From Candidatus Zixiibacteriota bacterium (GTDB lineage Bacteria > Zixibacteria > MSB-5A5 > GN15 > FEB-12), in contig CP070777.1 of the NCBI GenBank assembly GCA_020346225.1, positions 2,243,385-2,307,384 of the forward strand: a DNA stretch of 64,000 nucleotides, read 5' to 3'. Below are positions 40,878 through 49,669 of the stretch, piece after piece. Within the stretch, counting starts at the first letter, position 1. Every line of letters starts with the position of its first letter. Below the pieces are notes generated by a model. The model ran no database searches, had not been told where the DNA came from, and saw only the letters and a list, made by a program, of their open reading frames with translations. The translations under genes and the position numbers were made by a program.

Positions 40878-42197
40878 TCAGGTCTTCCGCGTTTCCGGGT
40901 CGCGCTGAGTCACGGGTATTTCGAGGATCACCGAGGTTCCTTCTCCCCGGGTGCTGTCGACGCGTATCGACCCGCGGTGCGTTCTTATTATCTGATCGCA
41001 GATAGGCAGTCCCAGGCCGGTGCCGACCCGGACGCCCTTGGTGGTGAAGCCCGGATCGAAAACCCGCGACAGGTGGGACCCGTCGATCCCGGCGCCGGAG
41101 TCTCTGATGATTACGCGAACGAGTTCCCCTTCGCTGGAGGTGGTGATACAGATGTATCCTTCGTCGGGGATTGCCTCCACGGCATTCAGAAGGACGTGGA
41201 AGAAGACCTGGTTCAGGGCGGCCGGATAGCATGTAACGGGCGGCAACTCCGCATATTCTTTGCGGACCTCGATCCGTTTGTCAATTCGCGTCGCCAGCAT
41301 GGCCAGGCTGTCTTCGAGCAGGGGATGTATTTCGACCGACTGCAGCTCCGACTGGTCGAGCCGGGCAAAGCTCTTGAGCCGGCTCACGATTGCGGCCACG
41401 CGGGAGCTGCCCGATTCGACCACGCGGGCGGCATCCTCCAGCACCTTCATGGTTTCTTCGAGATCGGGCGCCTTCGGTGTCGGATGGCCGTCGCTTCGCT
41501 CCATAGCCGTTTTGATTCTGGCCACTGCCCGTGTGAGCAGTTCGCTGCTGCCGGCAATGGCCCCGACCGGATTGTTGAACTCGTGGGCTATACCCGCCAC
41601 CAGCTGGGTCAGCGACTCCATCCGGCGATTCTGCAGCCGCTTCACGAATTCCGCCTCCCGTTCAAACAGCCGCGCCTTTTCCAGTACGGCCGCCACCTGT
41701 GCCCCGACAATCGAAAGAAAGCGACTGTCGGCCTGGCTGAAGGCTTGGTCAGCCTGTCTGTTGAACATGACCAGAAGGCCGATCAGCCGGCCGCGCTCGA
41801 GGAGCGGCACCGCCAGAATGGATGAGATTCCGCGCTGGACAAAGTCACGCCCTGCGAACCGGCTGTCCTTGTCCGAGGCATGCCAGACCAGCGCCGTGCG
41901 ATGGTGAATCATCCAGCCCTTGAGCTGCTCGTCGAGGTGGATTGGCAGCGAAGATTTCGATATTCCGGCCGACCGGACGTATGTCTTGAAATCCGGCGAG
42001 GTCGTTTCCTCGTTGCCCAGCATGAAAATAGCCCCCTGAGACGCCTCCAGATGCCGGGCGCACCGGTCGACGATTATCTGCGACACCGCTTCCACCGACA
42101 TGGTGACATTGATGGCGGTGGCAATATCATTCAGCACCGAAAGCTCGGTGACGGCTCGTTTGAGCTGGTGAATCTGGTTTCCGGAAGGATCAGCCAC
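40878..42197 (-). CDS. soluble GAF-domain sensor histidine kinase
   Basis: 439 residues without membrane spans. N-terminal GAF domain (about 30-180), a HisKA-like dimerisation helix with the phospho-acceptor His in GIAHEFNNPVGAIAG (about 207), and an HATPase domain (about 310-430) with N, G1 and G2 motifs (NAVEAIPDEG, DSGAGI, GTGLGLPI). No response regulator adjoins; it may be an orphan kinase or pair with a distant regulator. Start is GTG at 42197. A short inverted repeat (42266-42281) lies about 70 bases upstream. The THEP1 gene follows. Confidence 0.93.
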   Translation of the reverse strand: MADPSGNQIHQLKRAVTELSVLNDIATAINVTMSVEAVSQIIVDRCARHLEASQGAIFMLGNEETTSPDFKTYVRSAGISKSSLPIHLDEQLKGWMIHHRTALVWHASDKDSRFAGRDFVQRGISSILAVPLLERGRLIGLLVMFNRQADQAFSQADSRFLSIVGAQVAAVLEKARLFEREAEFVKRLQNRRMESLTQLVAGIAHEFNNPVGAIAGSSELLTRAVARIKTAMERSDGHPTPKAPDLEETMKVLEDAARVVESGSSRVAAIVSRLKSFARLDQSELQSVEIHPLLEDSLAMLATRIDKRIEVRKEYAELPPVTCYPAALNQVFFHVLLNAVEAIPDEGYICITTSSEGELVRVIIRDSGAGIDGSHLSRVFDPGFTTKGVRVGTGLGLPICDQIIRTHRGSIRVDSTRGEGTSVILEIPVTQRDPETRKT

Positions 42198-42599
42198 GAT
42201 CGTAGATTCTCTCTATCTGAAATTAGCCACTGCGACGACACCTGAAATGTAGCGGCCCCCGGCCCTTACGGCAAGCCGTAAATCTCGGGATCGGTGGTTA
42301 CTTAATTCTCTCCGGGCAAAGCTACTAACCATCCTCATACAGCGGCCGCACGCGGCAGTCACCGCGCGGTTGACCGCCTGAGCGTGGAACGTGCCCGGCG
42401 AGGTTGCAGTCCTAAGTGATTGTCGCCAAATATCCGGCTGCGGAATTTTCAGGCCGGCGTTTCAAGAATCCTGGTGCTGTCGAAGCAGTCCGTTCCGCCG
42501 GGCACCCCGGTTGCAGACAGAAATGATAACAGTACGGATACAAGCGAGCGGGTCCGGCAAGGCCAATAAAACTGGACATATAACATAGAATTTGGGATT
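42198..42599. other. divergent intergenic region, histidine kinase / TonB receptor
   Basis: 402 bases. Contains TTACGGC-AA-GCCGTAA (42266-42281), a short inverted repeat that could be an operator for the kinase gene. No B12, TPP or other riboswitch pattern was recognised before the TonB receptor gene. Confidence 0.35.
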
Positions 42600-44264
42600 A
42601 TGTCTCAAGAGAGGGAGACGTTTGCCGTGAACAGAAGCACCTCGTCGCTACTGATAATTCCGGTAGTCGCGTTCCTGATGGGTAATCAGGGAGCGCGTGC
42701 CGGCAACATCCTGGGTTTCGCCGTCGACAGTACCAGCGGCGCCCCTATCCATGGAGTAACCGTCAGCGCCAAGGACGCCGGGACGTCGTCGGACTGGGTA
42801 AGGGCGGCTACGGATCAGGATGGCCACTTTGAATTGACCGGTCTGGGCGAAGGTCAGTACACCGTGGTCTTTTCTCACGTGGGCTTCGTGACCAAGGTGG
42901 TTGATTCATGCCGGGTGTCAGGCACGGCCATTTCCGGCGCTCTTGTTGCTGAACTGGTTCCGGCTGTTATCAATGTCAACGCCATTTCTGTCACCGCCTC
43001 GCGCCGACCCGAAAAGGTGGTCGAGGCGCCGGCTTCAGTCGCGGTGCTCGATTCCACCTGTATCCAGTCGAAGACGACTCTTTCCACCGCCGAACATTTG
43101 AAGACATTGCCCGCGGTCGATGCCGTGGCCACCGGCATCAACTCATCGAGCGTCGTGGTCAGAGGTTTCAACAATGTTTTTTCCACGACGCTGCTTTCGA
43201 TGATCGATAACCGACTTACCCATGTGCCCTCGCTGCGGGTGAACGCCTATCAGTTCGTGCCGATCGTGAACGAAGATGTGGATCGTATCGAACTGGTGCT
43301 GGGTCCGGGATCGGCCCTGTACGGACCCAACTGCACCGACGGAGTCATGCACATTGTCACCAAATCGCCGTTCGCATCGTCAGGCACGCTCGTATCCGTG
43401 GCCGGCGGCGAACGCGACTTTGCCTTCGGCTCGTTTCGCACTTCAGGACGCATCTCGGAGAATCTGGCCGCCCGTCTTTCCGGCCAGTACTACCAGGCCG
43501 AGGACTGGAAGGTATTCGACCCGGCCGAACCGGACAGCGTTATTCTCTTTCGCCAGACTCCCGACGGTAACCGGTATGAGGCCGCGGCAATAGATAACGC
43601 CCGCGACTTCGAGACCGAAAAGATCTCCTTCGACGGCCGTCTCGACTGGGCCGTGAGCGACGAAGCCATGATCATCACCAATGCCGGATTTAACCGCGCC
43701 AGTAATATCGAGCTTACCGACCTCGGTGCGGCGCAGGCTGTGGACTGGAGCTACGGCTACGGCCAGGTTCGATTCACCTACAAGGACCTTTTCGTACAGG
43801 GCTTCGTCAACATGAGCGACGCCGGCGATACCTATCTCCGGCGAAGCGGGGCGATGATTATTGACAACTCCAGGTTCTGGGTGGGGCAGATTCAGCATGC
43901 CTTCCGGCTTGGCCGGCGCCAGTCCTTTACATACGGCCTGGATGCCTACTTCACCCGGCCGTCCACGGAAGGCACGCTCAACGGAAGGAACGAAGACCGG
44001 GATAACATCAACGAGTACGGCGTGTATCTTCAGTCGGAATCCCGGTTGACGCCCTGGATGAAGTTCGTGGTCGCCGGACGGCTCGACGACCACAGTCTGG
44101 TCGAAAAGCCCATATTTTCGCCGCGGGCGGCCCTGGCCTTTCAACCGGCGCCGTCGCATAATTTTCGGATTACCTACAACCGTGCTTACAGCACGCCCGG
44201 CACGCCCAATTTCTTTCTCGACATTCTCTCGGCCAGCGTGCCCACCGACGACCCTGTTCTGTAA
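42600..44264 (+). CDS. TonB-dependent receptor, N-terminal part ended by in-frame TAA
   Basis: 554 residues up to TAA at 44262-44264. Signal region (LLIIPVVAFLMGNQGARA), a CarboxypepD_reg-like beta-sandwich (about 38-115; GILDSTSGAPIHGVTV type), then the plug domain (about 130-260) with VVVRGFNNVFSTTLLSMIDN and GPGSALYGPNCTDGVMHIVTK, and the first half of the outer-membrane barrel. Such receptors take up siderophores, vitamins or glycans with TonB energy. ATG 42600 or GTG 42627 (GGGAGA ten bases upstream) may be the start. The same frame continues in barrel sequence after the stop, so the intact receptor would be about 919 residues. Confidence 0.85.
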   Translation: MSQERETFAVNRSTSSLLIIPVVAFLMGNQGARAGNILGFAVDSTSGAPIHGVTVSAKDAGTSSDWVRAATDQDGHFELTGLGEGQYTVVFSHVGFVTKVVDSCRVSGTAISGALVAELVPAVINVNAISVTASRRPEKVVEAPASVAVLDSTCIQSKTTLSTAEHLKTLPAVDAVATGINSSSVVVRGFNNVFSTTLLSMIDNRLTHVPSLRVNAYQFVPIVNEDVDRIELVLGPGSALYGPNCTDGVMHIVTKSPFASSGTLVSVAGGERDFAFGSFRTSGRISENLAARLSGQYYQAEDWKVFDPAEPDSVILFRQTPDGNRYEAAAIDNARDFETEKISFDGRLDWAVSDEAMIITNAGFNRASNIELTDLGAAQAVDWSYGYGQVRFTYKDLFVQGFVNMSDAGDTYLRRSGAMIIDNSRFWVGQIQHAFRLGRRQSFTYGLDAYFTRPSTEGTLNGRNEDRDNINEYGVYLQSESRLTPWMKFVVAGRLDDHSLVEKPIFSPRAALAFQPAPSHNFRITYNRAYSTPGTPNFFLDILSASVPTDDPVL

Positions 44265-44285
44265 AGCATAATCGGCCCGACTATC

Positions 44286-45362
44286 ATGAATGTGCGCGGG
44301 ATGGGGGCCGGCGACGGTTTCACCTTCAGCTATTCCGAAGACGGCCGGCCGGAGATGGTTTCGCTGTACGGCGATATGCTGGCCCAGATGGGCTCGGTTT
44401 CGGCGCCGGAGGCGTATCTTCCCGCCGATGTCAATTCGGTCTGGCCGGCTATCAGACAACTTGCCGTGGCCGGTGACCCGGCCCTGGAGAATATTCTGCC
44501 GGCCGCGCTCAGCGAGCAGGTTCCGGGGCAATTCGCGGTGCTCGACCCGGTGGCCGGGATGCACCGACCGGTCGACCCGTCGAGTGTCACCGACGTGGGC
44601 CGCCTCACGGAACGGCGCACGACCAACCTGGAGGTGGGCTACAAGGGGTTGCTCTTCGGCAGGCTGGCCGCCGGTATCGATGTTTACTACACGCGCATGC
44701 ACAACTTTATCGGACCTTTGATGGTGGAAACGCCCCACGTCTTCATCGATTCCGCCGCCTTTGTCGATGTTCTCACCGATGATATCGTGGCCACCAGCGG
44801 CGGTGCTCTGGACAGCGCCACCGCCGAGGCCGTGGCCGGCTCCATCTACGACGAGTTTCGGGAGCTTCCCATCGGCCTTGTGTCTCCCGAGGAGCTGCAG
44901 AATCCCACCGACGTGGTCATGACCTACCGCAACTTCGGCGAAGTCGACCTGTTCGGGGTGGATCTTTCTCTGACCTATCATTTTAACGAGCACTGGAACA
45001 TCTCCGGCAATTACTCCTACATCAGCAAGAACATGTTCCGCGACCTTGATGGTGTCACCGACCTGGCCGTCAATGCGCCGCGGCACAAGTTCGGAGGCTG
45101 CGTACAGTACCTCAGTTCCCGGCTCGGTCTGGATACGCGCCTTAATTTTCGCTGGGTGGACGGATTTCCCATGAATTCGGGGGTGTATATCGGCGAGGTA
45201 AAGCGTTACGCCGTGTTCGATCTGAATATCGCCTATGACCTCACCTCCAGCACCCGCGTTGCCCTGACCGTGCAGAATCTCTTCGACAACAGACACGCAG
45301 AATTCGTCGGTGCTCCTGAAATGGGGCGGCTGGCCATTCTGCGCGTGACGCAGTCGTTTTGA
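44286..45362 (+). CDS. TonB-dependent receptor, C-terminal barrel part (in frame after TAA)
   Basis: 358 residues in the same frame, seven codons after the TAA. It consists of barrel strands (LEVGYKGLLFGRLAAGIDVYY, LSLTYHFNEHWNISGNYSYI) and ends with a typical receptor C-terminus (VQNLFDNRHAEFVGAPEMGR, final aromatic Phe). No ribosome site precedes ATG 44286 and a barrel half alone is not functional, so this is the broken second half of one receptor. No frameshift or other stop is present, so the lesion is minimal: recent nonsense mutation, sequencing error or, less likely, recoding. Confidence 0.72.
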   Translation: MNVRGMGAGDGFTFSYSEDGRPEMVSLYGDMLAQMGSVSAPEAYLPADVNSVWPAIRQLAVAGDPALENILPAALSEQVPGQFAVLDPVAGMHRPVDPSSVTDVGRLTERRTTNLEVGYKGLLFGRLAAGIDVYYTRMHNFIGPLMVETPHVFIDSAAFVDVLTDDIVATSGGALDSATAEAVAGSIYDEFRELPIGLVSPEELQNPTDVVMTYRNFGEVDLFGVDLSLTYHFNEHWNISGNYSYISKNMFRDLDGVTDLAVNAPRHKFGGCVQYLSSRLGLDTRLNFRWVDGFPMNSGVYIGEVKRYAVFDLNIAYDLTSSTRVALTVQNLFDNRHAEFVGAPEMGRLAILRVTQSF

Positions 45363-45496
45363 ATCAGCCGGCACCGGTTGCGAACTGCGCGGCGCGATGT
45401 GCAGCCGGTCCTGTCGCTGAAGTTTCAGCTTGCTTCGGGGTCGGCTAAAAATTATGCTGCGGCATTAACATCACGCCAAACCGGAGAGCGCAGCAC

Positions 45497-46852
45497 ATGA
45501 CCGACGATACATCGCCGGGCATCGCCGGCACAGCGACCGCAGGGGAGTTCGGCCCGGTCAAGCCGGCTGAACGGATCAAGGTCGTCGATATTCTTCGGGG
45601 TTTCGCCCTGCTGGGGATTCTGGTTGTCAACATGGACTATTTTGCCTTCCCGGCGGCGGTGATTTTCGACCCCCGCATCGCCGGCGGTTTTACCGGGCTT
45701 GACGGCCTCACCTGGAAGTTCAATTCCCTGTTCTTTCTCGAGAAGATGATGGCCTTGTTCTCGATGCTGTTCGGTGCCGGTCTGGTTCTGATGTATGACC
45801 GGGCCACCGCCGCCGGGAAGAAACTCGGCGGCGTATATTACCGGCGTATTCTCTGGCTGCTGGTTATCGGGGCCATTCACGGCTACCTGCTATGGTATGG
45901 CGACATCCTGTTTTCATATGCCATAGCCGGGCTGATCCTGTTTCTGTTTCGCAAGCGTTCCGCCCGGACGCTGATAATCGTCGGTTGCTTCGTCCTGGTC
46001 TTCGGCGCGCTCATCAAGACCGGCGGCGGCTTCGCCAACGGCCTGTTGCGGGCACAGGCGGAAGGCGTCGGGGCCATTCTCGATGCCGGCGGCTCGGTTA
46101 CTCCTCAGCAACGCGAAATGTACGATACCTGGCAGGAGGTCAAGCAGCATTTCACCCCCGGATCGGAGACTATGAGTTCGGAGATTGCCGCCTATCGCGG
46201 CGGCTACCGAGCCAATCTGGAATCCCGGGTTCCCATGACGCTCATGATGCAAACACAGGCGCTGATATTCATGGTTTTGTGGCGCGCAATGGGACTCATG
46301 CTGATCGGAATGGGGCTTATGAAAAGCGGCTTTCTGACCGGCGAACGCTCCCGGCGGTTCTACGTCAGCTGGGCCATAATCGGCTACGGTGCGGGTCTGC
46401 CCCTGTGCGGATGGGGAATAAAGTCACTTCTGGACAGGAACTTTGATTTTATCCACTACCTCATAATCGGCGGCCATTACAATTACGCGGGTAGCATTCT
46501 GGTCGCCATGGCCAACGTGAGCATAATCGTCCTGGTTTTCCGGGCCGGCCTGTTGACATGGCTCACCGACCGCCTGGCCGGGGCGGGCCGGATGGCCCTT
46601 TCCAACTACCTGCTGCAAACACTGATTGGGACGACCATATTTTATGGCTTCGGGTTCGGCCTGTTCAACCACGTCAACCGGTTTGCGCTCTGGGGGTTTA
46701 TCATCGCCTTCTGGATTCTGCAGCTGTATATAAGCCCGCTCTGGCTGAGGAAATTCCGCTTCGGCCCGGCCGAATGGCTTTGGCGCACCCTGACTTACTG
46801 GAAGGTGCAACCTTTCAGGGTGAAGCCGGCAAGCACGGCAGGGCCTTCATAA
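45497..46852 (+). CDS. DUF418 (YeiB-like) membrane protein
   Basis: 451 residues with about ten hydrophobic segments. The landmarks are DILRGFALLGILVVNM near residue 30, then EKMMALFSMLFGAGLV, a variable loop (about 170-240), and the C-terminal DUF418 part with GRMALSNYLLQT and LQLYISPLWLRKFRFGPAEWLWR. Members are acyltransferase-3-like predicted transporters of unknown substrate. GGAG lies near the ATG. It precedes the TetR gene by 147 bases, with a TATAAT-like box between, so it is probably separate from the Lol-like set. Ends in TAA. Confidence 0.92.
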   Translation: MTDDTSPGIAGTATAGEFGPVKPAERIKVVDILRGFALLGILVVNMDYFAFPAAVIFDPRIAGGFTGLDGLTWKFNSLFFLEKMMALFSMLFGAGLVLMYDRATAAGKKLGGVYYRRILWLLVIGAIHGYLLWYGDILFSYAIAGLILFLFRKRSARTLIIVGCFVLVFGALIKTGGGFANGLLRAQAEGVGAILDAGGSVTPQQREMYDTWQEVKQHFTPGSETMSSEIAAYRGGYRANLESRVPMTLMMQTQALIFMVLWRAMGLMLIGMGLMKSGFLTGERSRRFYVSWAIIGYGAGLPLCGWGIKSLLDRNFDFIHYLIIGGHYNYAGSILVAMANVSIIVLVFRAGLLTWLTDRLAGAGRMALSNYLLQTLIGTTIFYGFGFGLFNHVNRFALWGFIIAFWILQLYISPLWLRKFRFGPAEWLWRTLTYWKVQPFRVKPASTAGPS

Positions 46853-46965
46853 GCTGTTCGCAAACAACATCTTACGGTGGGTCGCCGCGTTTCTTGTCGG
46901 CTACATTATAATATACCTCTGGTGCGAAACAATCCTGGCCCGACTTCGTAGAAATAGATGAAATA

Positions 46966-46982
46966 TGACTGACTGTCAGTCA
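46966..46982 (+). promoter_or_regulatory. palindromic operator candidate for the adjacent TetR regulator
   Basis: TGACTGAC-T-GTCAGTCA, a perfect 8+1+8 inverted repeat ending 17 bases before the preferred tetR start at 47000. The form TGACTGAC/GTCAGTCA is typical of TetR-family operators, so autoregulation is likely. Confidence 0.7.
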
Positions 46983-46999
46983 GAATGTTGGAATCAATC

Positions 47000-47626
47000 A
47001 TGGCGCGAGTATCGAAGAAGCCCGAAGAGCGAAAAGAAGAGTTGATCGAGGCGGCCCGGCGTCTATTCATCGCCAAGGGTTACGAACACACTGCCGTGAG
47101 CGACATTGTCCGCGAAACCAACGTTGCTCAGGGGACCTTTTATTACCACTTCCGGTCGAAGCTGGACGTGCTGGAAGAAGTGGCGAAGAAATGGATATTC
47201 TCTCTTGCCGAGGAAGTAGCCGTTATGGTTGACAGCCCGGCCGACCCCCTGGCCAAGCTCAACTCTTTCTATGAGGTAATGATTCGTTACAGCTACTCCA
47301 GGCAGCCGCTGACCTCGGTGCTTCACCAGGAATCGAATCTGGTGTTGCATCACAAGCTTTCTCAGATTACCATGTCGAAGTTGGTGCCGCTTCTGGAGCG
47401 AGTTCTTGATGAGGGCCGCCGACAGGGGGTCTTCAGTGTAGACTACCCTGCGGAAACAGCCCGACTTCTTCTGCTCTCGGTCGGGTCCATGTTCCACGAT
47501 CGGCAGGTTCTGACAAGTGCGGAAACGATTGAAAAAGCCCGTCGGACGTTAGAATTGTCCGCGGCCAGGATACTGGGTGTGGCTGATGGCGAGATTAGGC
47601 TGAATTTTGACATTACGAGTCAGTAA
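47000..47626 (+). CDS. TetR/AcrR family transcriptional regulator
   Basis: About 208 residues. N-terminal TetR helix-turn-helix: KEELIEAARRLFIAKGYEHTAVSDIV followed by VAQGTFYYHF. The C-terminal ligand domain is helical with no recognisable ligand signature. The frame also opens at 46985, but that start abuts the operator and has no ribosome site, while ATG 47000 has GGAA upstream. The LolA-like gene starts 36 bases on, so the regulator probably heads and represses the whole carrier-permease-ATPase-barrel operon. The inducer might be a lipid or lipophilic compound, judging only from the cargo type. Confidence 0.92.
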   Translation: MARVSKKPEERKEELIEAARRLFIAKGYEHTAVSDIVRETNVAQGTFYYHFRSKLDVLEEVAKKWIFSLAEEVAVMVDSPADPLAKLNSFYEVMIRYSYSRQPLTSVLHQESNLVLHHKLSQITMSKLVPLLERVLDEGRRQGVFSVDYPAETARLLLLSVGSMFHDRQVLTSAETIEKARRTLELSAARILGVADGEIRLNFDITSQ

Positions 47627-47662
47627 CTATTTTAGAGGTTCATGCATAAAGGCATTTAGATT

Positions 47663-48427
47663 ATGAGAACGATCCCAATCTTCATAACGGTATTGCTTCT
47701 GACAGCGGCGGGTCCGGGCGCACAGGTTACGGACATGAGCGATGCGGACGTGAGGGAGATTATCCAGACGATCGATGAACTTTACCGGTCGGAGACGAGC
47801 TATTCCGAGTTCGAGATGGAAATCGTCACTCCCCACTGGCAGCGCACGCTGGTCATGAAAGCCTGGTCTCAGGGTATGGACAAGACCTTTATCCGCATCG
47901 AATCGCCCAAGAAGGACAAAGGCGTCGCCACCCTGCGTATTGAAAACGAAATGTGGAATTACCTGCCCAAGACCAACAAGGTCATCAAAATTCCGCCGTC
48001 GATGATGATGAGTTCCTGGATGGGTTCGGACTTCACCAACGACGATCTTGTCAAGGAATTCTCGCTTTTCGAGGACTACAGCTACGAGCTGATCGAGATG
48101 GAAGGCGACCGTGATGACCTGGTATATGTCAATTGTATACCGCGCGAAGATCTGCCGGTGGTCTGGGGCAATATTGTCATAGCCGCTCAGGAGAAGGATT
48201 ATATCCCGGTCTGGCAGAAATTCTATGACGAAGAAGGCCAGCTGATGAGGGTCTGGGTGTACAGCGATGTCAGACAATTCGGGGGTCGCGCCATTCCGGC
48301 CGCCATGGAGATGCTACCTCAGACGAAAGAAGGACACAAAACAGTCATCAGATACACGAAACTCGAATTCGATGTTGGTGTCGGCGACGAAGTATTTTCG
48401 CTCAGAAACCTTCGCTCCGGCGATTGA
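47663..48427 (+). CDS. LolA-like outer membrane lipoprotein-sorting protein (exported carrier)
   Basis: 254 residues. Signal peptide (FITVLLLTAAGPGAQ), then a LolA-like half-barrel domain of the outer-membrane-lipoprotein-sorting type: EMEIVTPHWQRTLVMKAWSQG, MWNYLPKTNKVIKIPPSMMM, FTNDDLVKE. Canonical LolA ferries lipoproteins from LolCDE to LolB. This branch is commonly encoded beside FtsX-type permeases or RND exporters and is thought to carry lipids or lipoproteins across the periplasm. Next gene starts 12 bases on. First structural gene of the TetR-linked operon. Confidence 0.88.
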   Translation: MRTIPIFITVLLLTAAGPGAQVTDMSDADVREIIQTIDELYRSETSYSEFEMEIVTPHWQRTLVMKAWSQGMDKTFIRIESPKKDKGVATLRIENEMWNYLPKTNKVIKIPPSMMMSSWMGSDFTNDDLVKEFSLFEDYSYELIEMEGDRDDLVYVNCIPREDLPVVWGNIVIAAQEKDYIPVWQKFYDEEGQLMRVWVYSDVRQFGGRAIPAAMEMLPQTKEGHKTVIRYTKLEFDVGVGDEVFSLRNLRSGD

Positions 48428-48439
48428 GGTGTTCCGCGT

Positions 48440-49657
48440 ATGTCGAACGTAACGGTAGCCTGGCGCAACATATTCCGTCAGAAGAGGCGGACGATTCTCA
48501 CGGTGCTGACCATGTTCGGCGGTTTCACGCTCTCGGCGATTTCGATCGGCTGGGCGGACGGCACGTACAACCGCATCATCAACATGTTCACGCGCAACCG
48601 GCTGGGCCACATTCAAATCCACGCGGCTGACTATCTGGACCGGCCGTCGCTATACAAGCGCATCCAGGATTACCGGCAGGTCGGTGGGGCTGTTTCATCC
48701 ATCGAAGGTGTCCTGTCCTGGTCGCCGCGTCTTTACTCGGCCGGACTGGTCTCGGTCGGCGACAAGACGGCCGGGGCGCGTATAATCGGCATCGACCCGG
48801 AGCGGGAGTCGCAGGCCACCCGATTCGAGAAGAAGATAATCGAAGGCACCACGTTATCCCCGGCAGCGTCGCACCAGGCCGCGCTGGGCAAGGGCCTGGC
48901 GCGAACACTCGAGGCCAGCGTCGGTGACGAGATTGTGGTGGTTTCGCAGGGCGCCGACGGGTCCATTGCCAACGATCTTTACACTATCGTCGGAATTCTC
49001 GATAGCGGCGACCCTATCGGCGACCAGGTCAGTTTCTATCTGCATCTTGAGGATGCGCAGGAACTGCTGGTGCTGGGCAGTGCCGTTCACGAGATCGCCG
49101 TGGTCGCCTCCGACCTGGGCAGTGTGGCCGACGTGACTGAACAGATCCGCACCACTCTAAATCAACCGGGGCTCGATGTATCCCCGTGGCAGGAGTTCGC
49201 CCGGTCTTTCTACGTTGCCATGCAAGCGGATAAGCAGGGCGCCTGGATAATGCTCGCCATCATAATTCTTATAGTCGCCATCGGCGTGCTCAATACCGTC
49301 CTGATGACGGTGCTGGAGCGGACCAGGGAATACGGTCTCTTGCGGGCGCTGGGCACGCGGCCGAAGCAGATCTTCCGTCTGGTGCTCTGGGAAGTTACCT
49401 TTATGGCACTGATCGGTGTTGTTATCGGAGTCGGTCTCAGCCTGGTTCTCAATTACTGGATGTCGCATCACGGCATTCCCATGCCGCAGAGCTTCACTTA
49501 CGGCGGGATGGAGTTTACCCACTACTACTCCGAGGTAAACGCCCGGTGTCTGTATATCCCGGGGATTACGGTTCTGCTGTCGGCTCTTCTGGTCGGCATT
49601 TTCCCGGCCGCCAAGGCGGCTCGAACGGCCCCGGCGCAGGCCATGCGGATGCACTGA
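48440..49657 (+). CDS. LolC/FtsX-type ABC transporter permease 1
   Basis: 405 residues with MacB/LolC topology: one N-terminal span (about 20-42), a large periplasmic domain (about 45-265; GIDPERESQATRFEKK core) and three C-terminal spans. The FtsX motif is LLRALGTRPKQIF, which couples to the ATPase, and the C-terminus reads PAAKAARTAPAQAMR. It begins AWRNIFRQKRRT. Exactly 12 bases separate it from both neighbours. Likely forms a heterodimer with the next permease. Confidence 0.92.
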   Translation: MSNVTVAWRNIFRQKRRTILTVLTMFGGFTLSAISIGWADGTYNRIINMFTRNRLGHIQIHAADYLDRPSLYKRIQDYRQVGGAVSSIEGVLSWSPRLYSAGLVSVGDKTAGARIIGIDPERESQATRFEKKIIEGTTLSPAASHQAALGKGLARTLEASVGDEIVVVSQGADGSIANDLYTIVGILDSGDPIGDQVSFYLHLEDAQELLVLGSAVHEIAVVASDLGSVADVTEQIRTTLNQPGLDVSPWQEFARSFYVAMQADKQGAWIMLAIIILIVAIGVLNTVLMTVLERTREYGLLRALGTRPKQIFRLVLWEVTFMALIGVVIGVGLSLVLNYWMSHHGIPMPQSFTYGGMEFTHYYSEVNARCLYIPGITVLLSALLVGIFPAAKAARTAPAQAMRMH

Positions 49658-49669
49658 AGGAGACGTGCC

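Noticed and set aside
42198-42599. Cobalamin riboswitch before the TonB receptor
   Set aside because: No B12-box or conserved core could be found by eye.
26538-44264. Reassignment of TAA to a sense codon, suggested by two in-frame TAA codons
   Set aside because: TAA is the natural stop of several well-bounded genes here (htpX, DUF2953, lpoB, the LuxR-type regulator, DUF418, tetR, the LolD-like ATPase, permease 2), so the standard code holds.
43443-45374. 643-codon open frame on the minus strand across both halves of the TonB receptor
   Set aside because: High-GC mirror frame without recognisable domains or a ribosome site; the plus-strand frame has clear receptor motifs.
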